In this document: piece by piece, positions 37,886 to 47,759 of the stretch
Layout of the letters: each line of letters begins with the position of its first letter
How positions within the stretch are numbered: position 1 is the stretch's first letter
Source: Micropterus salmoides
Lineage: Eukaryota > Chordata > Actinopteri > Centrarchiformes > Centrarchidae
DNA: 64,000 bases
Assembly (NCBI RefSeq): GCF_014851395.1
Contig: NW_024041150.1
Location: forward strand, 6,201,508-6,265,507
Reading direction: 5' to 3'
Position numbers and translations under genes: made by a program
The notes under the pieces: model-generated
Seen by the model: only the letters and a program-made list of their open reading frames with translations
Told to the model about the DNA's origin: nothing
The model's database searches: none

Positions 37886-40169
37886 TGTAGCAGACCTCGG
37901 CTACGTAAAATTTTAATACAGTTATGAAAATTAATATTTCCGGGAATATTAATTATACCTCAAAATTAAGAGCACCACCTAAAGATTTGCTTGTCCGCCC
38001 AAGCCTTTCGGTCCTTGAGTATAGCCTGAGAATTATACCAAGTCCTGGTAATTCATGAAATCGTAAGGTCAATCAGAGTCTCAGATCTGAGCGTAAGTTC
38101 TATGTATAGGGACTCTAGATTCTGAATAACACAAACACATACATCGCTGTGCTCAAGGTGAATTTATTAACTAACAAAAGAGGATACAATAGTGGGTAAA
38201 TGTGGTGATATTACAGGGATAACATTTAATATGACAACCAGGAGGTACTAAAACAGGTTAGCCTATGTAAGGTTCGATTGAATTTCAGTTTATATTGTAG
38301 AGGGAGAGAATTCTACGAGTATGAGGGAACGACTGACCAAAATTGGGTTGCAGATTTAGTTTGACTAATCTAAGGGTTATTAACTGTGGATGGAGCCCAT
38401 AGAATACCAACGAGTCACAGAGGGTTGTTTGTTTTGCCCTACCGTTGCCGCAGGTCCCGTGGCGAGGCTCGACTGCCGGTTGGCTCGGGAAGTCAGTTCT
38501 GGACCGACCACAGTGACGTTTTCGAGTTGGGTTGACACCGGTGGATTGGGTCCGGAGTCCTCTTGTGGGAAGTGCTTGCAGCAACGGGCTGTCAGCCAAG
38601 GTTTTTGCTCTGATCTCAGTTCGTTTGGTGTCGCTATAGGGCCCACTCAGGGTTCTGTCGTCAGAACCGTGGTTTCATTTATTCAAGGCCATAAATGAAG
38701 GCTTCTGAGTTTCTGGTCCAAAGTTGCTCACAACGGTCGGATGAGGTTGCAACAACAAAATCAAATAAACTCACACATTCACCGTAGGTTCGCGAGGCCT
38801 CGGGAATATAGGCTATTTAATGTTGCTGAGATTAAGCAGGCAGCTCCAAACAGAATTAAAAAAAATCAAATCTCCCACTAAGAAATTTGGAATTCAGGGT
38901 CGTAGCTTTCTCAGCTCGTCTGAAGGAGATTTAAGTACGAAACAAAAATCGGAATTTCAAAAGTAAAGGAAGTTAAGAGAATGTATACGTTTAGTTTCAA
39001 GAAAGTTTAAAAGAAGAGGTTTTCTTTGAAGAGGAAGAAGTTAGAACAAAAGACAGCAGGGCCTTTTTATTGATCCCGCTAGGTAGTGTGACATCATTTT
39101 GGGGATGGTCTCCCAAACGTCGCTAAGGTGTTAACTTTTTGGGATAAAGAAATATATGTTGCGCGTATTTCCCTTTAATCTCTCTCTCCACAATATCGGC
39201 ATTTGGAAAAATACTTAGTTCTAAACATTCGGATAAAGACAGTTAAAACAAGGCTAAACACTATGGAAAAAGGTTATAATGGTTATATAAAACGTAACAA
39301 AGCTTGATTACCTGTCCTCAGTATACTTGCTGGTTACTGGTTTTAACTCATGAGACAATTTAGATGTAAGCATGACAGTAAAATTTCGTTCATGCAATTA
39401 CATGGTGATAGTTAGGCCTACTTAATGATTCTGTCAGTGTAAGCCGAGTTTTAAACACGCGTGTTATACCTTTCTTGTCCCCTTGGTGGCGCTCGAGTCA
39501 CACAAGAAAAGAGTAGACATTCAACTTTAACTGAGAGGCTGGTGATGAACACGAGCGCTTCCATGGATAATTTAATAGGAAATTGTATATGAACATTTAA
39601 CTAAAGCATTAGTTAATACTGAACAGACAGAGATTACTAGGGAGTAACAGGGATGAATTAAAACAACACAGAAAGAGGTTAGAAAACTAGTTCAAGATTA
39701 CTTTCTTATGGGTCTGCTAGTCTTCAAACATCACTAAAGGATAACAACAGGGTTATTACTTACTAAACTCAGAGGCTAACACCGCTGCTTACTTAGCAAG
39801 GTTATTATTTAAACAGAATAAACACAGTTATAATGGAACCTTGCTTGGTTCGAGAAACGGGGGTTTTTATGGTCTCTCTTCTCTGCATTCCTGGCTTATC
39901 GCACCGGTTATCAGAGAATGAAATGGTGGTTTATAGCTCAGCCGTTCTGTGGAGAGAAAAGAGTCAGGGTGAGGCTGGAGGTGACCTGCTGGAGGGAGAA
40001 GGGGTCAGATCGCCCCTTTTCCTGTCCTGTGGACTGTCTTTAGTGACACCCAGAGGCGATGTCTCTGGGTTTTACATGTGAAAAGGTCAACTCTCGGGGA
40101 GGGAAACTTCCCTCCCTCTTTTGACACCACCTGACCTTCTTTGAAGTGCGTCTTTTTGAGTTCACAACA
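37886..40169 (-). repeat. Left LTR (element 3' LTR), 2284 bp
   Basis: It starts 'tgtagcagacctcggctacg' and ends 'gagttcacaaca'. It contains a block at about 38218-38374 that the right LTR lacks, and lacks a block the right LTR has (52042-52138). Otherwise the two agree almost base for base. Minus-strand AATAAA near 38160 could act in polyadenylation. Confidence 0.9.
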
Positions 40170-40181
40170 GTCCCCCCTTTC
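40170..40181 (-). promoter_or_regulatory. Polypurine tract
   Basis: In element orientation the sequence reads CGAAAGGGGGGAC directly before the 3' LTR, as expected for the plus-strand primer of a retrovirus. Confidence 0.8.
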
Positions 40182-40484
40182 GAGCCGGTATTCACTCTGA
40201 TACGGAACACCGGGTCGAAGATGAGGAGCAACCAGCGCAGGTGCTGGTCCGGTGTTGATCAGGTGTTGGTCAGATGCTGGTGAGTTAGAAGGGATCAAGC
40301 AGGGGAGAACAGGTGGCAAAACACAACAACGTCTTTGGATCAGGTTGGTGTCCTTCTAGAGTCGCTAAGTGTTGAGTGGCTCTATTAGTATACTAATTCT
40401 AGAATAGCAGGGGCCATTATGTTTTCTGGTCTGCTGTATTCACGGTCCTCCTCCACCATTTCTAGATCTGCAGCTGGTCTTCGT

Positions 40485-42251
40485 TTAGTTACCTACTAGG
40501 GCGGCCACTCCCCGGGTGCATTTGTCTAGTTTGCCTTGCAGAGCCTGGGTACGCTTGATATAGAAGAAGGCCAACCCAAAAATGAACAAGTAACCTAGAA
40601 TGATGGTGGTGGCTAAGATTGAGTCAGGCCCGGACCATGAGTGGGCTAAGGGTTGACTAAGGGTGTTATTTGTGGTGGCAATTTCACGGAGCACGTCATC
40701 AATAGGGGTCACATCAATTGTTTGGGCTCCTTTGTATTGCATCTGAATGATAGTGTTAGGGTTCAACTCTAGAGAACGGGTACCAAAGAAGTCAGGTACT
40801 TCAATCTCGCTCTCATACTGCTCTGGGTTCAAATGATAGAGGGCTACCTCTTCTATGTGTAGAATGGCATTCTCTGGTACGTCTACCCACATGGTTTGGT
40901 GGGTAGTTGGATACGAGTGGCAGTGTCATGCAGGTCCTAGGTCAGGATGGCAGTTCTAGCGGGGGTGTTTACTAGCCAGCGGTTCCCAATTATTTTGGCC
41001 TGAGTCTTAGTGACTTGGGCCCGGGGTGTGAGCGTTGTGGGACACCGGGTGTGTTCCGCCATGGGTTTGAGGCCGCAGATCCCATCCGTGTTGTCGCGAA
41101 GGAACAGCTTACTGGGACACAGATAGTGGATTTCTCTGGTGAGGGTGCACATATGTAAATTTGGAGCCAGGTGTAGTTCAGGGTCGCTGTCATGGTAGGC
41201 AACGACAGCAGGTGTCTCCACTTTAACGTGTGTACTACCTTGCCAGAGCCCCACGTTTACCACATCCTTGAGTCTATAGATGTTTTCCGAGTTAATTATG
41301 GGAAGATTGACGAGGAAGGCTACTTCCCTTTCTTCCAGGTCAACGTGGATGGGCACGGCACTACACAGCGTGTAAGCCAAGTGTTTTTGGAGTGGGGTAA
41401 TAATGTCTCTAGTGGTGGCCGCTAGTAGGTCCTGCACTAGAGAGACCGGCACTAAGTAAGGTGGAATCTTTCCCATGGCCAATTGATCCACGGAGGAGCT
41501 AGTCTCTCGCAACATGTCTGCCATTAGCATGCTGACCAATAGTGTGGGCATAATCTGCCCTGACTGCCAGGATGAGATAGTTTACTGCTAGCAGGGTTCT
41601 GTTTAGAGCTTCACTGTGGGTGTTAACGACTAAATGTCCTTTAAGGTCTTTCCTAGAGTTTCTACTTGCCGCTGCTGGTAGTAAACTTGCTTCCTGATCT
41701 CTGGGAGTTCAGACTCTAGGTCGCTGACGTGGCGCCTGACTGTGTTTAGACTAACGGCGTTGACTGAGGAAAGTCCTATACTGAAAAGGGTTCCAACGGC
41801 AGCAGCTGCAGTAAGCAGCCCTCCGATGAACCGCTTGGATCGGTGATTGTACTCCCCTAGTTCTGATTGGGTTAGGTGTGAACTTTTGCAGTTGCCGCAG
41901 CACGTGTGTTATATCTGCTTCCGCGTGTTCTGCGACCACTCTGGACCAGCGGCTGGTGTAGAAGGAGGCCTCTTTGGCAGAGGTTGGGAGGTTTTTCTTA
42001 CAAACCTCCTTAGGGCTCAGTTTTACAAACACTTTCTGTGTGTGCAGGCGGCAATTGGTAATCAACAGCCCAGGCTGTCCTTTAAGTACCACCCCAGAAT
42101 TCGGCCCTGGCTCCACAATCCCAGGATGGATGGTGGTGATTGCCAGGTTCAGTGTCAGCAGAACAAGAAAAAACGTCATCTGTTTGGAAAGAACGCACGC
42201 GGTTAGGGCCATTTTGAATGTATAGTACAAGTCAGTCTTAATGGATTTCAC
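40485..42251 (-). pseudogene. ERV env-like gene (frame-broken)
   Basis: Three minus-strand frames cover it. 41751-42251 starts with a hydrophobic signal-like segment ('MTFFLVLLTLNLAI'), then a Cys-containing region. After a frame change near 41880, a basic furin-like motif (R-S-K-R) is followed by a hydrophobic Gly/Ala-rich segment, encoded around 41780-41850, as in retroviral fusion subunits. 40937-41551 is an ectodomain with Cys in 'HMCTLTREIHYLCPS'. It ends at a stop, and 40485-40892 continues with a membrane span 'TTIILGYLFIFGLAFFYI' and a short tail. In these frames I see no CX6CC motif of gamma-type envelopes, so the type is uncertain; insect errantivirus or baculovirus F-like envelopes are one alternative. 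The frame breaks make it non-functional as written. Confidence 0.75.
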
Positions 42252-42435
42252 TGGTTCTATTGGCCAGAGTTTCCCCCCTTTCCTTTATTTGGCCGGTATG
42301 AGCGCTTGAGGTTACCTACGAGATCGTGAATTCTGGGAATCTGTGTGTTTCGAAGTTTGATTAGGCAACCCCCAACTCGTACCTGAGTGGTGGGTGGACT
42401 CCTCGCAGAGGAATCCTTGGCAGTGGTTAGAGCTG

Positions 42436-42864
42436 TTAATGGTAGCCCGAGTAAGTGCTGTTACAGGGTCGGATGATCCCTTTCTCTAGCAGGTCGTCTA
42501 TGATTTCCTGAACGGGTTTGTAAGATGCGAGTGGTATTTTGTACTGATGTACAAAAGTTGGTGGTGCGTCCGGAGGAGTGGGAATGTGCACCGAATGAAG
42601 TGTGGTTAGACCACAGTCAAGGGAATCTTTGGCAAAGGACACTTTGTATTTGAGGTCGCGGAGTTTTGTGCGTTCTTCATCAGTATGCAAGGCGTTGGCT
42701 TCCGCCACGATTTGGTCTACCTGAGATGTAAACTTTGCATCAAGTTCAGCAGTGGCATCATGTGGAGTGGCGCAGGGTCCTCTTCCCATGTGTTGTGGGA
42801 GGGGCATCGACTGTGGTTCTGGCAACACGTTAATAGCCGTGACGCTGATTGTTTCAAGAATCAT
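42436..42864 (-). pseudogene. ERV pol fragment: start of reverse transcriptase
   Basis: A 142-residue frame ending with 'YKIPLASYKPVQEIIDDLLE' and 'KGIIRPCNSTYS', the first RT motif of retroviruses (short basic/hydrophobic block, then 'GIIxPxxSxYxxP'). A stop follows at once and the next text is env-proximal, so the rest of RT, RNase H and integrase was deleted. The upstream portion (residues 1-90) is a linker following protease. Confidence 0.8.
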
Positions 42865-43380
42865 GTGGTTGTCGTGGTTAAAGTCGACTCTGCAAACAAA
42901 GTCATCGTTTAGTGGCAGGGAGGAAAAGATAGCGATAGCCCCTTAGGGTTTGGTATACACCACTTCTTCTTCTGAGAGGTCAGGGGACAGGAAGGGAGGT
43001 ATACTCCCTATCACTGGGATCCTGGGTTCAAAATCATGGAATTCTGTGCTGATCAACCATCCCAACGGGGTGGATTTAGGGATCAGGATGTCCTGGTTGC
43101 TGCTGTTTTCCACCAACAGGTGAGTTGATCTAGTAGCTAGTTCCATCAGAGGTGCAGCCTAGATGGAGAGCCCTAGTCCAAAGAAAAGCGGAGACGGCTG
43201 AAAGAATGCTTGCGAATGGTTAAGGTGTTGGCCCGGACGCATGTCCACGCGTATGGACACGTTAGCCATGTTTGCCGGTACCATTGCATGGTACCCAGTA
43301 GATACCTGGCAAGCTTCATGTATGGTTCGGCCAGACATCATGTTTTCGGATTCAGGGGCAGGTGTGTTCTGGACACCTGT

Positions 43381-44030
43381 TCAGGACCAGAGGATGTTGT
43401 TGACCGTGTCTATTTGCACGTCTAGTCTGACGAGTATGTCACTGCCAACATAGACGTGGTATGGAAGACCTGGAATGACTAGAAAAGAGTGAGTCAGCTC
43501 TCTTTTGCTCCAGCGCACTTTTAGAGTACAGACGCCCACTGCTGTTAGCACCCTATTGGGAAGAGGGTCCAAAGGAAAGCGGAAAGATTTCTTGGCCAGC
43601 TGGAGATCTAGAGTGGTTTTTGAAAGTGCCTCAAACAGCTCTTGGCTGATTTGTCTGCCCACAAGGCCAGAGTCACGTTGTCAATATGTGTGTCTTCAAG
43701 TTGGACACCATTCATCACTTGCATGTGACAGTCATTTGTCCCTTTGGGGGCAGTGAATGTGCACAAGAAGGTTTCACGCTGGGCCAGAAGTTCATTTTGA
43801 GGCCACAAGGGGGCCTGCAAGGCATCAGTTTCAAGGATGCAGCAGTGAGCTGTGGCGGGTTGAGTAAGCGAGATTGGCAGAGGTTGTCTGACCTGCGCCC
43901 AGATTTTCAAGTTCTGGAAGTCAAGAAGTGGTTCAAAGCGGTTGAGGAAATCCTTCCCGATGAGCAGGGGAATGGTATTAAAAGGAGACACGTACACCGG
44001 GTGAACGAGTACCATCGGGCCAATGGTCAT
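43381..44030 (-). pseudogene. ERV protease-distal region with two retropepsin-like repeats (frame-broken)
   Basis: 43608-44030 contains 'IPLLIGKDFLNRF' and 'DFQNLKIW', and 43381-43662 contains 'FLVIPGLPYHVYVGSDIL' and 'IDTVNNILW'. Both resemble the flap-to-C-terminal part of a retropepsin (hydrophobic-G-x-D-hydrophobic, then D-hydrophobic-x-N). The repeated fold suggests a duplicated protease-like domain between protease and RT. The frames shift near 43640. Weaker continuing frames lie at 42943-43146 and 43159-43341. Confidence 0.55.
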
Positions 44031-44486
44031 TCAAATCAATGCCATGGCTTTTAGAGTGGTCCCTGTGGGACCATATGGTTGGACCTCAAGGGCGCAGGTC
44101 TGTAGTTTCAGGTTTCTGTTAGAGGCTCGAACCATGGCCTGCAGTTTGTTAAAAAGAGCATAGGACATTAAGGTAATGTCTGCAGCGGTGTCAAGGAGTG
44201 CTTCATGCATCAGTTCATCCTCAAGTGTGATTGACAGAAAGAATTTTCGTGCCACTCCCTTTTCAGTCAGGGGACACAAGAACTGTTGAAAAGGTGGGCT
44301 GCCTTGAATGGTTGGGGAATTGTCTTTGTGAGGACTTCCCTTTGAATCGGACTGTACCACCAGGATTGCGCTAGGGGGAGTTATTTCCCCCACCGGTGCG
44401 CCGGACGGTTCAGGTGCGGTTGCCGGTTCTGTTGAGACGTTGGCTTGGAGTGGTGGACTGGCTACATCGGGTCCCCGATATATATA
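44031..44486 (-). pseudogene. ERV protease domain, interrupted upstream by Tc1
   Basis: The frame 44031-44501 carries 'HEALLDTAADITLMSYALF', which aligns with the retropepsin active site but reads D-T-A rather than the usual D-T/S-G. Before it lies a Pro/Ser-rich linker. The first residues of the open frame come from the Tc1 end. The gag-pol frames on the two sides of the transposon are in register when the duplicated TA is counted once. Confidence 0.72.
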
Positions 44487-44488
44487 TA
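44487..44488. repeat. TA target duplication of the Tc1 element (left)
   Basis: TA abuts CAGACGTGC at the left and GTCTG at the right (46114-46115), as for all Tc1/mariner insertions. The site lies in a (TA)n stretch, so the exact dinucleotide is not unique. Confidence 0.75.
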
Positions 44489-46113
44489 CAGACGTGCTCA
44501 AATTTGTTGGTACCCTTACAGCTCATTGAAATAATGCTTCATTCCTCCTGAGAAGTGATGAAATTAAAAGCTATTTTATCATGTATACTTGCATGCCTTT
44601 GGTATGTCATAGAATAAAGCAAAGAAGCTGTGAAAAGAAATGAATTATTGCTTATTCTACAAAGATATTCTAAAATGGCCTGGACACATTTGTTGGTACC
44701 CCTTAGAAAAGATAATAAATAATTGGATTATAGTGATATTTCAAACTAATTAGTTTCTTTAATTAGTATCACACATGTCTCCAATCTTGTAATCAGTCAT
44801 TCAGCCTATTTAAATGGAGAAAAGTAGTCACTGTGCTGTTTGGTATCATTGTGTGCACCACACTGAACATGGACCAGAGAAAGCAAAGGAAAGAGTTGTC
44901 TGAGGAGATCAGAAAGAAAATCGACAAGCATGGTAAAGGTAAAGGCTACAAGACCATCTCCAAGCAGCTTGATGTTCCTGTGACAACAGTTGCAAATATT
45001 ATTAAGAAGTTTAAGGTCCATGGAACTGTAGCCAACCTTCCTGGGCGCGGCCGCAAGAGGAAAATCGACCCCAGATTGAACAGAAGGATAGTGCGAATGG
45101 TAGAAAAAGAACCAAGGATAACTGCCAAAGAGATACAAGCTGAACTCCAAGGTGAAGGTACGTCAGTTTCTGATCGCACCATCCGTCGCTTTTTGAGCGA
45201 AAGTGGGCTCCATGGAAGAAGACCCAGGAGGACTCCACTTCTGAAAGAAAAACATAAAAAAGCCAGACTGGAATTTGCTAAAATGCATATTGGCAAGCCA
45301 CAATCCTTCTGGGAGAATGTCCTTTGGACAGATGAGTCAAAACTGGAGCTTTTTGGCAAGTCACATCAGCTCTATGTTCACAGACGAAAAAATGAAGCTT
45401 TCAAAGAAAAGAACACCATACCTACAGTGAAACATGGAGGAGGCTCGGTTATGTTTTGGGGCTGCTTTGCTGCGCCTGGCACAGGGTGCCTTGAATCTGT
45501 GCAGGGCACAATGAAATCTCAAGACTATCAAGACATTCTGGAGCGAAACGTACTGCCCAGTGTCAGAAAGCTCTGTCTCAGTCGCAGGTCATGGGTCCTC
45601 CAACAGGATAATGACCCAAAACACACAGCTAAAAGCACCCAAGAATGGATAAGAACAAAACGTTGGACTATTCTGAAGTGGCCTTCTATGAGTCCTGATC
45701 TGAATCCTATCGAACATCTATGGAAAGAGCTGAAACTTGCAGTCTGGAGAAGGCACCCATCAAACCTGAGACAGCTGGAGCAGTTTGCTCAGGAAGAGTG
45801 GGCCAAACTACCTGTTAACAGGTGCAGAGGTGTCATTGAGAGCTACAGAAAACGTTTGATTGCAGTGATTGCCTCTAAAGGTTGTGCAACAAAATATTAG
45901 GTTAGCGGTCATTTTTGTCCATGCCATTTTCATTTGTTTTATTATTTACAATATTATGTTGAATAAACAATCAAAAGAAAAGTCTGATTTCTATTAAATG
46001 TGGAATAAACAATGGTGGATGCCAATTACTTTTGTCAGTTTCAAGTTATTTCAGAGAAAATTGTGCATTCTTCGTTTTTTGTGGAGGGGTACCAACAAAT
46101 TTGAGCACGTCTG
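44489..46113 (+). mobile_element. Tc1-like DNA transposon, complete, inserted in ERV gag-pol
   Basis: It is 1625 bp. Terminal inverted repeats start 'cagacgtgctcaaatttgtt' at the left and mirror it at the right (46087-46113, 'accaacaaatttgagcacgt'). It encodes one uninterrupted transposase. It is oriented opposite to the retrovirus, and it interrupts gag-pol between the nucleocapsid-like and protease-like regions. Confidence 0.95.
44869..45900 (+). CDS. Tc1-family transposase, intact (343 aa)
   Basis: It cuts and pastes its own element at TA sites. The ATG at 44869 gives a start 'MDQRKQRKELSEEIRKKI' with paired helix-turn-helix DNA-binding motifs ('YKTISKQLDVPVTTVANII', then 'TIRRFLSESGLHGRR') joined by a basic GRPR-like 'GRGRKRKI'. 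The DDE catalytic residues are visible: D in 'WTDESKLELF', D in 'QQDNDPKHTAKS', and E in 'SPDLNPIEHLWKEL', with the 34-residue spacing class (DD34E) of Tc1. A Gly-rich box 'HGGGSVMFWGCF' is present. The length of about 340 aa is normal. No stops or frameshifts occur, so it could still be active, although the promoter and terminal repeats were not tested. Confidence 0.95.
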   Translation: MDQRKQRKELSEEIRKKIDKHGKGKGYKTISKQLDVPVTTVANIIKKFKVHGTVANLPGRGRKRKIDPRLNRRIVRMVEKEPRITAKEIQAELQGEGTSVSDRTIRRFLSESGLHGRRPRRTPLLKEKHKKARLEFAKMHIGKPQSFWENVLWTDESKLELFGKSHQLYVHRRKNEAFKEKNTIPTVKHGGGSVMFWGCFAAPGTGCLESVQGTMKSQDYQDILERNVLPSVRKLCLSRRSWVLQQDNDPKHTAKSTQEWIRTKRWTILKWPSMSPDLNPIEHLWKELKLAVWRRHPSNLRQLEQFAQEEWAKLPVNRCRGVIESYRKRLIAVIASKGCATKY

Positions 46114-46123
46114 TATATACATC

Positions 46124-46600
46124 TACTTCAAGTTGCTTTGCAGTAGGTTCTGGGGTAGAGGACTCAGGTTTGATGGTGGCTATGGTCAAGAGATTTGCCG
46201 TCTTGTTGTCATCTTTAGGCAGTGTTTGGAGCCACCGTTTGAGGGTTTTAAGCTCCTCTCCACTGAGTGCAGGTGCATCAGACTTACCTTTAGTGTCGTC
46301 TTTCTTTTTATCCTTATTGGGGAATCTTGGGCGTGTGTTTCCTTGCGATCGCCTGTTCCAGCTACAAATGTTTTGGGATTCGCGCAGGTTGTATCTCCCC
46401 CCTCGTTCGTGAAAGGGCGATTGCCCAGCGGTTGGCCGTGTGCATGGTCCGGTGGAACTCAGACCTCTGGTAATTCTGGTTCTTATCATCCCAGGGTGGC
46501 CCCAACCTTGTTCAGGTCGGCGGGGCGGTGCGTGCCTCTGATCCTGAGTTGGCTGGGGAGATTTGTGAGGGATGGGTGGCAGAGGCAGGTGGTTCGCCAC
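46124..46600 (-). pseudogene. ERV gag C-terminal (nucleocapsid-like) region
   Basis: The frame 46046-46600 reads a Pro/Arg-rich stretch ('PPRRPEQGWGHPGM'), a basic Gly-rich stretch ('FHERGGRYNLRESQN') and a Lys-rich one ('NKDKKKDDTKGK'), as in retroviral nucleic-acid-binding regions. No complete CCHC knuckle is visible in the frame. The last residues of the open frame are Tc1 sequence. It connects to the capsid-like frame through a frameshift near 46520-46600. Confidence 0.6.
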
Positions 46601-46970
46601 CCGAAGCTCCTTCCAGCTCCATATGTGGGGACTTAACGTTGACGTTTAAGACGCCCCAAGGTTCAGAGTGCCGAGTCACGCTATGTCTCTGCTTTTCGAA
46701 CCCTTTTGTGGCTAACTCACGTAGCTGCCTACTTGTTTGGGTGCGGGGGCATGCCGCGACACCCAAATGGTGACTAGTTGTAGGATGGAGATTCTGAATG
46801 AAAAGGCATTTAAAGTTTACCTCTTCCTCCATTTCAGGCTCATTTTTGGTACCGAAGTATGCTTGTCGCAAACGGTGATAGTATTGCTGAGGAGGCTCTG
46901 AACGCTCTTGCTTAGCTGCAATTGCAGCTGCCAACCCTGCCTGTGATCCCAAATCAGAATATTCTTCCAC
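46512..46970 (-). pseudogene. ERV gag capsid-like region
   Basis: It contains 'QERSEPPQQYYHRLRQAYFG' and 'FKCLFIQNLHPTTSHHLG', resembling the C-terminal capsid domain, whose major-homology-like 'E.p..Y..RL...Y' segment is common in retroviral and retrotransposon Gag. It is separated by frameshifts from the N-terminal gag frame (near 47020) and from the nucleocapsid-like frame. It is not functional as written. Confidence 0.65.
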
Positions 46971-47010
46971 CAGCGTTTGGCAGAGTATGTCATAATCATT
47001 TCTGACATAC

Positions 47011-47736
47011 CTAGATTGGTGTTCGATGAAACTTCAGTGATTGCGCTATTCTGTCCCTAGCCTCACCTAGCTGTTTTTGCATATCGTGTGTGCGTTTTTG
47101 TTCAGCTTCTCTGTGTTTACTGTGGACTTGTGATTTTAAGTCTTTTATTTCTCCAGCTGCCTGTTTAAGGAGGGTCTCTGATTGGCCAAGGGTCTTAGTT
47201 GTGTCGTTAAGTTTTGATTTTGTTATTTCTAACTCCTGTTCTTTTTGATGGAGTAAATGTTCAAGCTGGGAGTTCTTTCCCTTCAGTTCAGATTTCTCCT
47301 CGTCATCCTCGTCATCCTCGTCAACACTTTGGGAGGTACGAGGAGCTTGCAACTCAGTGATACATTCTTGCGCTTCATTGAGCAGCTGTTGGGTGCTCTC
47401 CAGCTGCTGTTTAAGGGCTCGATTTTCCTGGAGGGCAGATTTTTGTGCGGCTGTTGACTGTGCTAACAGCTTATGTGTGTGTTTAGATTGTGCAGACATC
47501 ACAATCGCCATTTTCCCAAGCATCTGGGCAAGGGCTTTGTCTTTCAGTGGAGTGACTAGTGCAGTTGCTACCAGCTGTGCCAGAATTGTTTCAAGTTCAA
47601 CAGCATCAACGTTTTGGATGTCATTTGAGTAGCCAGGTATCAAATCATCACTCATGTCTGCCAGTGCTGGATCTAAGTTGTCCAGTGGGTCTCCCCCACT
47701 GCTCACAGATTTTTCCGATGTGCCTTGGTTTGCCAT
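47011..47736 (-). pseudogene. ERV gag N-terminal region, coiled-coil rich
   Basis: The start is chosen as the ATG at 47736 ('MANQGTSEKSVSSGG'), in a good Kozak context (AACATGG), rather than the upstream ATG at 47757. The N-terminal 90 residues are acidic. Residues about 90-240 form a long heptad-like coiled coil ('LKQQLESTQQLLNEAQECI', then 'LKDLKSQVHSKHREAEQK'-type segments) interrupted by an acidic run 'DEDDEDDEEKSE'. A coiled-coil Gag N-terminus occurs in foamy viruses and in some fish ERVs. The frame ends at a stop in the place where capsid-like sequence starts in another frame. Confidence 0.7.
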
Positions 47737-47759
47737 GTTGAAAACAGGTGATCGCACCT

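Noticed and set aside
38285..38698. About 100-residue frames on both strands, also seen at 50340-50696
   Set aside because: They lie inside the LTRs, so conservation between them only reflects LTR identity. No domain is recognised.
40485..42251. Possible domesticated host envelope gene
   Set aside because: The region has frame breaks and sits in a clear provirus-like element with LTRs and target duplication, so exaptation is not supported.
44946..45359. Minus-strand frame inside the Tc1 element
   Set aside because: It is the antisense of the transposase.
47257..47632. Plus-strand frames across the gag region
   Set aside because: They are antisense shadows of the coiled-coil Gag frame.
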